From Chaetomium olivaceum (Eukaryota > Ascomycota > Sordariomycetes > Sordariales > Chaetomiaceae): a DNA stretch of 64,000 nucleotides. Position numbers and translations under genes: made by a program. Of the stretch, positions 55,981 to 64,000 are shown piece after piece. The number at the start of each line of letters is the position of its first letter. Positions within the stretch are counted from its first letter, which is position 1. The stretch is from the NCBI GenBank assembly GCA_039881045.1, contig JAYWVB010000009.1, positions 868,001-932,000 on the forward strand. Direction: 5' to 3'. The notes under the pieces were generated by a model, which had not been told where the DNA came from, did not search any database, and was given only the letters and a program-made list of their open reading frames with translations.

Positions 55981-56788
55981 TGGGGGGATGTGGAAAATGT
56001 GAGTAAATGGTGTGGTGGGAGTGTCGAACGAGGTTGTGTGTTTGAAGAGGAAAGCCGGGTTGTAACTTGGCGAGGAGACGACGTTGAGACATGAAGCTTT
56101 TTGGCTATCAAGGTGCGCAGGCAAGATGTAAACTGACGACCGGAACTGCGGGGTCAGCTGTTGATCTGCATGGGCGTACGAATATACCCGAACCCTTGAA
56201 ACGGCAATCTCTTCTTTCACCCTCCCATGTTTAAAGGACTAAGATAATTTACATATATATCTCTTATATCGTCGATGTCTGGATAAGTTGCACCTTTCCC
56301 TCGCCCGGGTGTTCCCCCGAGACACACTCTTGGCCTATATACCGTCGAGAATAGAAACGACCATCTGGCGACCATCCGGTCTGAACCGTAAAAGATGCAA
56401 GATTAGCTAGGTGTTTGACTGTCCAGAGGACTGGTAGTCATAGTAAAATGGAAGTCAAGGGCATCTCTACTTTCAACCGACACACACTCCAGCATCACCT
56501 TACCCCGTTCCACGCCGGTCACCGCATTTCCGCCATCCCAAGATGAATGAATACAATCCAACATCGCCAACCGGCCGATTTCTATGCTTGTTTTGTACCG
56601 TACTGTATAACAATGCACCCCGCAGTGCACCATGCAACTACCACCACAACCACACTCCCCCTTCTTCCACCAGATCTACACCCCCAACCCCAGCCTCACA
56701 TTACCATCTAACCAGCCAACCAACCAACCAACCACCCAGCCCACCACCTTCCACGACCCCCCTCGCAGGCCCATCTAACCTCCCCATC
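55981..56788. other. Intergenic
   Basis: Promoter of the SidJ-like gene and 3' flank of the kinase gene. No gene recognised. Confidence 0.45.
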
Positions 56789-59700
56789 TCACCTATTTCT
56801 AGCAGCAGCGCCCTCCTCCGCCGCCAAATCCCTCTCCACCATCTCGATCGCCCCCAGGCTCGGAAACCGCTTCTGGAAATCCCTTACATAGTCATCCTTC
56901 TCCGCCGCCGTCATCCTCAGCAGCGCCGACCCCTGACCGCCGGGCAGATCCACCGCCAGCAGCGCCTCAGAGCCACTGCCGATACCACTACCACTACCAA
57001 CACCGTTACTACTCCCCGCAGCAGCAGCAGCAGAGGTAAGAGCATTGGTGGAAGCAGGGCCCCTAAGTTTGGGAGACGAGATCCCCCGCGCGTTAGCCGA
57101 TAGGTCCGGCATGAGCGGCGTCATTTTCGTCGGGGAGGGGGGCCGTCCGCCAGCGCCTGGTAAAGGCTTGTTGAGGTGGGTGGGTTTCGGGGGCGCCGGT
57201 GGGCGGCTGCTGCCGGTGGTGGTGGAGGCCATTGTGCGGCCGGTGGCGGAGGGGTCTACCGCCTATGGCTGGCGACGGGCGGGGCGGTTGCGGTGGTTGT
57301 TGTTGCCCGCCTGTGATCTGCCCGCCGGTGGGCTTCCGTGGTACGGCTGGTTTGTTGGGTGGGCCTTCGCTCGGGTTGGGCGGGGCGGCGGCGGTGGCGG
57401 CGGCGTCCGAGTAGTGGCCATAGCCCTGGGCGGTGCGCGTGACGGTGGTGGAGGCGCGGTTGCTCTCGTCGATAAGGCTTTGGACCTTGTTCTGGATGGA
57501 GGCGACGCGCGAGACGCCACCGATGCTCTTGGGCGGGGGCACAGGCGGGCCACCACTACCACCACCACCACCAGCGCCGCCGGTCCGCTGGCCCACGCGC
57601 TGCCGGTACTCAGCCTGCGCAGCGGCCACGCGTGCTTCCTCCTGCGCGAGCATGCGCGCCTCCTGCTCGCGGCGCATTTCGGGCGTCATGTCTTCCCATT
57701 CCGGTGACTGGCCGTCGTCGCTGCGACCGTCGACGGCTTCGGATCCGGCGATGGGCGTGAGAGTGTGGCGATCGTGGTGTTCGAGGTCTTTGAGTGGAGA
57801 AGGGGTACGCGGCTGGGGTGGGCCGGTCGTGTTGGCCTCGAACCGCTTGAAGGCGTCGCCGAACTTGCCGGCGAGGATGTTCTTGGTGCCGGCGCCGAGC
57901 GACGAGAGGCTGCCCCGCTTGGGGTGTTGCTTGGAGAACTTGTCCTTTTTCGGGTCCCAGTCCTCCATCGCGCGGAGGAACTCCACGTTGGACTCGATGT
58001 TTGTTTCTTCGTCCGGACTCGGCGGTTGGCTCCTCTCCAACGAGTGTCGTGGAGACGGCAAAGCGGGAGACTTGGCTCTTGTCTCCTGTTCCCGCAGAAA
58101 CTCGAGGTTGGATTCTAGGTGTGTGCTGACGGGTCTTGGCCTTACGGTAAGTCGAGACCCCGGCCTGACCGGATCGAGTTGGTCCAGGTTCGGCCGCCCA
58201 CCTTCTAGTGACGGCCTCGACGACGAGGGGGTGGCGTGCGTGTGTTTGTTGGGCAACCACGCCCTGGAACGAGGGCGTCCGGGAACCCGTTCCTTCGCCA
58301 AGGGCCGGCGGGTTTGGGCTAGCCAGAGCCGGCCGGGGAACGCTCGCTGCTCGGTGGCGGTCACTGGGCGGGAAACGCTGGATCTGGTACGGCGCAACTT
58401 GTTCCAAGGACGGCGACGTCATCGTCCCTATTGACACCATCGCCGGCTTAGAGGCGGCGGTGGGGTCTGTGCCGAGAGAGCTTGCAGTTCAGGGGTGTTC
58501 GAAATGATGGTCGATGCACGGCTGACCTCGCGCGGTTTTGAGGGGGCCGTAGCTGATTTAAGGGGCGGAGACATGATCGACGGGGTTTGGTCTGCTAAAT
58601 ATAGTAATGACCATCAGACGGCCTCGGGCTCGGTGCAGCAGGCGCAGAAGAGGGAGGGGGCTTCACCTGGAACGCCTCATCTGCCAATCTTTCGGCAACC
58701 CGCTGTGACAGGTCCTTTGGTTGTAGTGGGGAGTTGGTCAAGCCGTCATCAAACTCAAACTTCTGCCCCTTGTCGTGAAGCAGGGAGAATTGATCCAGGG
58801 TCGGGAACTTGCTGGACAGCTCGTCGCCCTTCACCGCGGCCCTGGAGTCAAGGGCAGCAAAGGGGTCACCGTCGGTCACCTTGGGAGACGGACTAGGCCG
58901 GTTCGGTTGCGGCGACTGGGCAACAGGTACCCTCCCCCGTCGCATGCGCTCAACTTCGGGGACCACCGGTTGGTGCTGAGTTGGTTGTGGGGAGAAGACG
59001 GCGCCAACAGCCGGCGGAGACTTGGCCCCGTGGGGGTCGGGCAGAGGTTGGTCGCGCCGGTGGGCGTCCGCTTGCGATTTGCTCGAGTAGATCTGGTGGG
59101 CACAAGTAAGTCATAAGCGGGGGGGCAAAAGGGCTAGCTCTAATTCTCACATCCTTGACCGGAGGCTCTCGATTTTGCATTGCGCAAGCCTCACGGAGCA
59201 CCTGATAAAATTGGGTCTGACCTGCGGGTTCTCGCGCAGCATCCAGGCTGCTTATCATCAGCACTCCGCGGCACGCGAACGGTGTCTTCCAGCCTTACCA
59301 ATGAGCCCCTTAAGCCTGTCCGAAAAGGCAGGGTGGCTGGGGAACCGATAGCTCGCATTAAGGATGGCAAGTTGCCCCTGTTCCTCAAACGGCGTTGTGT
59401 AGTAGCAGAGCTTGTAGAGCAGGACGCCGAGCGCCCAGATGTCGGACTTCTCGTCAATGGGCTGCTTCCTGTAGACGTCGACCATCTCGGGACTCCGGTA
59501 TTGCATGGTCGTGTGTTTTTGCACGTCTTCGTCCATGGCGCGGCACTCGGCGGTAGTAGTGGGCGCGGCACGCGGGGGGGCTGCGGATCCGAAGTCGCAG
59601 AGCTTGAACTTGCGGGCGGACCCGACCATGGTGATGAGCACATTCTCGACTTTCAGATCGCGGTGTAGGAGTGCCGGGCGCAGGTAGTGCATGCAGGCGA

Positions 59701-60189
59701 CGCCCTCGGCGACATCGGCAAAGATATTGAGGATCTCGGGCTCGGTCAGGCGGTGCTGTAGGCGCGTGTTCATAAAGTCGATCAGCCCACCGCCGTTGCA
59801 GTATTCCATGAGCAGGAAGACCTCGTAGCCGCCGCCGCGCAGCTCCGAGGCGTGCGAGTCGATGTAGGTGACAATGGCGCGGTGGCCCTTGAGACGCTTC
59901 ATGGTCTCGACCTCGGTGCGCATCCCCCGTAGCGAGTCCTTGTCCGGACCGCCACCCGCTTCAGCACGGCCTGATCCGTCCCGTTGATGGGGGTCGGCAT
60001 CTTGACCAGGTACACGTGTGCGAAGCCGCCTTCGGAGAGGTATTTCTGGATGACCACGCGGTGGCTTCCCACTTGTATCTTAGTCCCGGGCGAGAAGGTA
60101 CCGGCCGGGGCACCACCAGCAGCCACCGGCGCGGGGGCGGCGTGGCCTGCCCCGTAGTTTGCGGGCGCCGCATGGCCGTACGACGCCAT
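56789..60189 (-). CDS. Ark/Prk-family (NAK) Ser/Thr kinase, several frame changes
   Basis: It starts at ATG 60189 (MASYGHAAPANYGAGHAAP). The kinase domain has a glycine loop (YLSEGGFAHVYLVKMP), lysine VLKRVA, VMETMKR-like helix (VETMKRLKGHRAIVTYIDSH), hinge FLLMEYCNGGGLIDFM, catalytic loop LLHRDLKVENVLI, DFGSAA, and APE-like SPEMVDVYRKQPIDEKSDIW. A long disordered tail repeats ESNLEFLRE / ESNVEFLRA, contains GTKNILAGKFGDAFKRFE, and is Pro-rich to the C-terminus (KPTHLNKPLPGAGG). Family role: phosphorylates endocytic coat and actin-patch proteins such as Pan1/Sla1 and controls patch disassembly. One C is missing at 59943-59950 (expected VAVPDKDSLRG), and further frame changes occur near 58590, 58440, 58250 and 57262; some may be introns. 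Identity is sure, gene model is not. Confidence 0.82.
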
Positions 60190-61502
60190 TTGTGGTTTCG
60201 TTTCTCTGCTCTTTCTCGATCTCCTAGACAGAAGGAGGAATCCCAATTTTCGGGGCGTCAGTGGAGGGGGTCGGGTCGGGGGGCGCAGGGAACGGGAAAC
60301 GGGATACGGCGGTGGGAGTCGGAGGAGAGAAGGTCGGTACTTGGGGCGGAGTCGGAGAGCTTGCTCAGGTCATCGAGGGGAGCGTCGTCGTGAGAGATTC
60401 GTTTACGATACAGGATTCATGGCCGCGGTCCTCGCCGGTCCTCGCAAAGAAAGCACAACGTAGACTGGATCGGAGAGCGGGATGAGGAAGAACAAGTCCC
60501 GACTTGGAGGCAGAGTTTCGAGGTTGAATGTCCATGCCAGGTACCGACAATACACCCACCGCCGCCGACACCCTGCGTTGGCCAAGTGGGGCCAGCTGGC
60601 ATTTGGGCTTGGCGGGTGACCTCTGTGGGCCAGGGACGGAGGAGGGGTTGAAAGATTGCAGTAAAATGTCAACTTTCAGGCACCAAAGCATGCCGAAAAC
60701 TGTCCCCAAGGGTACCTTTCGAGCCCCTCGGTTTGCATTCAAGCCTGGTTGGGCGCGTCCCTACCTCCATACCTAGCCTCAACCACCTTTCACATGTGAT
60801 GCAACTAGCAACCAACCAAATCAACCTGGAATGCCAAAACCTGCCACCAACTAACTCTACCTAAAACTACTATGTAGAACAAGTCTTGGTCCACATGGAA
60901 CATGGCATGGCATGTCCTGGGAAGAAAAGGGGGCTTGTGCCTCTCCACAGTGTGGGAGTGCTTGAGATTGACTAATTTGACCTTCATTAGAGATCGCGTT
61001 TCAATACGCACTTACGAGAGCATCGATATGTTCAGGACAGATCTCAACATCTTGATCAACAGCAACTCTCCAATAGCCCCTGAAAGCCGGGTTTCACACT
61101 GATGGGCAGAAATACCACACTTCGGTCCTTGAATCTGCATGGTGAATACGTAGACCAGGAGCTAGACAGCTCACGTAGGAGATCCCCCATAACCAAGACT
61201 CTAACTATCCCAATGACATGCCCATCAGGAGTGAGCGATGACGGCGGTTAGGTTGTTATTCATCTCATAACTGCCTCAGCTAAAGATGGGATGGAAACAA
61301 CTTAAAATTCCGTCTTATATTTTTCGTAGTTCCTCCATCCCATCACACGCTTTTGCCCGAAATACTGAGCGAAAATATTATACTGAAGCTCAGATTTACC
61401 TCAATAGCATGCCTAGACGAAAAGGAGACCATGTGGGCTGTGCCGTACTATGCAACAACTCCAGTCAGTTTCAACTCTACACGGCTACGTAACTTATGCG
61501 AG
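60190..61502. other. Intergenic
   Basis: 1.3 kb: kinase promoter and TTI1 3' flank. No gene recognised. Confidence 0.45.
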
Positions 61503-64000
61503 CTACGCCCCAACCTGCATCAGCCCCGTCCCGTCCATACTCGCAAACCGGAACTCGAACCCCTCCACAACCGGCGCGTCCTTCACCTGAGCCATCCCAC
61601 GCTCATACATGGCCAGCCAGACGGCATCGGCATTGATAGTCTCCAGCGCCTCCCTCAGCTCAGGATGCTGCGGCAGCACATCCACCACCAAGCCGAGGAT
61701 ATCATCAAACATGTCATCCTCGAGCCTCACAAACGCCACAATCGCCGTCAGCAGCCCCAGCACGGCCTCCCACACCTGCGACGCCTGCGCAAACTTCCCC
61801 AGCGCGCCCCCAGATGACCACGACGACGGACCCGAGCTCTCCACCATCCTGGTTCCATCCCCAGCTGCACCCTCCCTTGCGGGGACTAATATACCCCCAT
61901 CCTTCTTCCCACTACCCATACCACTACCACCACCTCTCCCAATCCCCTCCCTCAACATCCCCACCCCACCACCACCACCACCACCGCCACCGCCACCCAC
62001 CTTCCCCCTCCCCTTACCAACCCCCTTCACACTCCCCATAGCCAGCCCCTTAACCCCGCGGACCCATCCCCTCAACCCCCCCCCACCCTCCCACCACTCC
62101 CCCCTAAACCTCGCCCCCAAAAAGTCCCCCGCCGCGCTACACAACGCCGCCAGCGCGCCACACGCCGCCACACAGACAAACGGCTCCGGATCGCGCAGGC
62201 GCGCCAGCACCACCGGCCAGACGGCGTGCACGATGGGTAAGAAGGATTTCTCGTCCGGGCCCAGGGCGGGGGCGACGGTGGTTACCAGGTTGAGGAGGGC
62301 GAGGCGCAAGGTGGGGGTCGGGGAGGTCAGGTGGTGTTGGGTTTGGGTGAGGATGGCGGTGAGGAGGGTGTAGGTTGGTGTTGGCGGGGTGGTTGGGGGG
62401 TCGGGGGCGGGTTCGTCTTCTTCGTCGTTTTCGGGGGGTTGGTCGCTGTCATTGTCGTTGTCGTTGTCGGGGTTGGTGAGTTTGTTGAGGAGGGCGGTGG
62501 CTTCGTTTTCGTTGCGGGGGTTGGAGGTGGTGGATTTGGCGGATTTGGGAGGACCCCAGGGTTGTTTGGGGTGCGGGTGCATGGGGAGGGTGGTGGTGGT
62601 TTCGCCTTCTGCTTCTTTGGCTGACCATGCGGCGCGGTCGAGGCGGGTTGTAATGGTGTCGAGGATACCTGGGACACCAAGGGATCGAGGGGGTCGCTTT
62701 CGGTGGTCGATGGTTTGGGTGTTGGCGTCTTCCAGGAGGAGCATGTCGGATTTGACGCCCTGGGTTACTACCTCGGTGAGGACAGAGAACAGGCTCTCGA
62801 CAAAGACGGGGTAGCCGTGATAGTTGTCGAGGGCCGCAAAGATTGCTGCAACGACGTCGTCAAGGAAGGGGATTAACCTCGGCCCAGTCAGCCGGATCAC
62901 CATGGCGAGGACTTTTGTTGACGCAGGCGAGATATCAAAAGTATTCAGTCGCAGGGATATGGAGTTCACCATGTAGTCCGCGTTCTCGACGATCAAATCG
63001 GAGACGCTCTCGTAGCCGCATGAAGCGGCAATAATGTTGAGCGTGGTAATGGCGTGCTTCCGCAGCTGCGGTACCTGCGAGCCGAGGAACGTCGTAACCG
63101 GGTAGAGCACGTCGATGAGCTCTGGCTGGAAGTCCGTTTTTAAACGCGAGGCAGCAAACGCCGCAACCTCCAGTGCAATGGCCTCAAGGCGCCAGTCTGC
63201 GTCGACAGAGTCTGAGTGCGCAGATAACACCGAGGCGGAGAAGTCGTAGAGCTCACGGAAAGCCGCTTCCTGGTGCCGTGATTCCCCCAGCGAGGACAGG
63301 TCAAACAGATCGTCGAGGTCTGACGACTGTGCGTAAGTTGCCTTCAACAGCTCAAACGAGAGCCAAAACGAAGCGATCTGCTCGACACCCTCGGAGTCCC
63401 GAACGTGGCCTAGCATGGCCGTCGCAATCTTGACTTGCTGGACTGAAGAGCCTACATTGGATATCAAAGATCCGATCTCCTTTCTTGTCGTCTTCTGGCC
63501 TTCTGCGTCGAGCAGGACGGGACTGTATGCTGCCAGCTCCATGCCAGGCCTCATTAGAGCGGTATTTGCCGATATGTCTGCCCCAGCATCATCTATGATT
63601 TTAGGTTGCTTCGAACCCTTGATAAGGGTGATAATGCTATCTCGAAGGGAATCACCTAGCGCGTCGTCCAGAGTTGACGAGTCTATTTGAAGCACGGCAG
63701 CTAACTTGGTACCCCTGAGGATGCTCCTGATTCCTAACTGCTTGACCCGCTCGTCGCTTGACTGCATGACACGGGGCAGGCCGGTAATCCAGCTGTACAA
63801 TGTTGATTTGATGCTGTCCCCGAGCTCCGAGTAGACGCTGGCAAGGTCTTGGAGGCTAGTTTCAAGCCGTGATTGTGTGTCTTGATCTTCCAGCATCATG
63901 GCGGTTTCCACGAACATCGACAGGCAGTCGGCCAGTGATGCGTGGCATTCGTCAAGGAGGCTTATACAAAGTCTATGAAGAGCAGATTGGACCTCTTCGG
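61503..64000 (-). CDS. TTI1: TTI1, TELO2-interacting protein (partial, cut by the window edge)
   Basis: The frame is open from the stop at 61503 to the right edge, 832 codons, and continues upstream (EEVQSALHRLCISLLDECHA at the edge). It is a HEAT-repeat chain with the TTI1 signature region (ADYMVNSISLRLNTFDISPA; RLTGPRLIPFLDDVVAAIFA; LDNYHGYPVFVESLFSVLTE) and a conserved C-terminus. TTI1 works with TEL2 and TTI2 (TTT complex) as an Hsp90/R2TP-linked co-chaperone for PI3K-like kinases such as TOR, ATM/Tel1 and ATR/Mec1. Two low-complexity inserts are present: an Asp/Asn/Glu-rich stretch near 62400-62500 and a poly-Gly run near 61962-61996. Full-length fungal relatives are over 1,000 residues, so the N-terminus lies outside. 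Confidence 0.92.
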   Translation of the reverse strand, partial: EEVQSALHRLCISLLDECHASLADCLSMFVETAMMLEDQDTQSRLETSLQDLASVYSELGDSIKSTLYSWITGLPRVMQSSDERVKQLGIRSILRGTKLAAVLQIDSSTLDDALGDSLRDSIITLIKGSKQPKIIDDAGADISANTALMRPGMELAAYSPVLLDAEGQKTTRKEIGSLISNVGSSVQQVKIATAMLGHVRDSEGVEQIASFWLSFELLKATYAQSSDLDDLFDLSSLGESRHQEAAFRELYDFSASVLSAHSDSVDADWRLEAIALEVAAFAASRLKTDFQPELIDVLYPVTTFLGSQVPQLRKHAITTLNIIAASCGYESVSDLIVENADYMVNSISLRLNTFDISPASTKVLAMVIRLTGPRLIPFLDDVVAAIFAALDNYHGYPVFVESLFSVLTEVVTQGVKSDMLLLEDANTQTIDHRKRPPRSLGVPGILDTITTRLDRAAWSAKEAEGETTTTLPMHPHPKQPWGPPKSAKSTTSNPRNENEATALLNKLTNPDNDNDNDSDQPPENDEEDEPAPDPPTTPPTPTYTLLTAILTQTQHHLTSPTPTLRLALLNLVTTVAPALGPDEKSFLPIVHAVWPVVLARLRDPEPFVCVAACGALAALCSAAGDFLGARFRGEWWEGGGGLRGWVRGVKGLAMGSVKGVGKGRGKVGGGGGGGGGGGVGMLREGIGRGGGSGMGSGKKDGGILVPAREGAAGDGTRMVESSGPSSWSSGGALGKFAQASQVWEAVLGLLTAIVAFVRLEDDMFDDILGLVVDVLPQHPELREALETINADAVWLAMYERGMAQVKDAPVVEGFEFRFASMDGTGLMQVGA

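Noticed and set aside
1..64000. tRNA genes
   Set aside because: Strings resembling the B box (for example GGTTCGAGCC near 33849) lie within coding exons and have no matching A box or cloverleaf.

Overview
The window is nuclear DNA of a filamentous ascomycete, most likely a Sordariomycete. Evidence: short (about 45-80 nt) introns with GTRNGY-type donors and CTAAC/CTGAC-like branch points, GC-rich codon use, and fungal families (DUF7580-type proteins, NACHT/WD40 NLRs, fungal amidoligase, SidJ-like DUF1749, Ark/Prk kinase, TTI1, TRM732). The species cannot be fixed by eye.

Region A (1-12.5 kb) is an accessory block of allorecognition/NLR-type genes: a broken DUF7580-type gene (minus), a C2H2 zinc-finger/TPR gene (plus) carrying an in-frame TAG, a large hydrolase-like-NACHT-WD40 NLR (minus) with 13 nearly identical WD40 units and a one-base frameshift, and a relic of another TPR gene. 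Region B (12.6-17.8 kb) is a nested mobile-element block: three tandem LINE 3' tails with TG microsatellites, then a LINE ORF1 split by a 2.8-kb Mutator-like element with perfect 65-bp terminal inverted repeats and an 8-bp target duplication, then the LINE 3' end with no ORF2. Region C (17.9-31.6 kb) holds an amidoligase-like gene, a gamma-glutamylcyclotransferase-fold gene with a long low-complexity tail, an unknown gene at 25-26 kb, and two large gene-poor stretches.

Region D (31.6-64 kb) is mostly conserved core genome: TRM732/THADA (minus, 9 exons), TIM23 (plus), two lineage-type unknown genes, dephospho-CoA kinase, an Asn-rich prion-like protein, eIF5, a cytochrome P450, a 56-residue Cys-rich protein, a SidJ-like hydrolase, an Ark/Prk-family kinase, and TTI1 running off the right edge. 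There is no operon logic; TRM732/TIM23 are divergent and the Asn-rich gene and eIF5 gene are convergent.

A cross-cutting observation is that several otherwise well-conserved genes (Ark kinase, SidJ-like, Asn-rich protein, proline-rich protein, amidoligase, NLR) are each interrupted by single-base frameshifts, often in G/C runs. This pattern in core genes points to indel errors in the assembly, whereas the TAA/TAG nonsense codons in the DUF7580-type gene, the zinc-finger/TPR gene and the Mutator transposase are not explained that way and fit decay or RIP-type C-to-T change. I found no tRNA, rRNA or CRISPR array.
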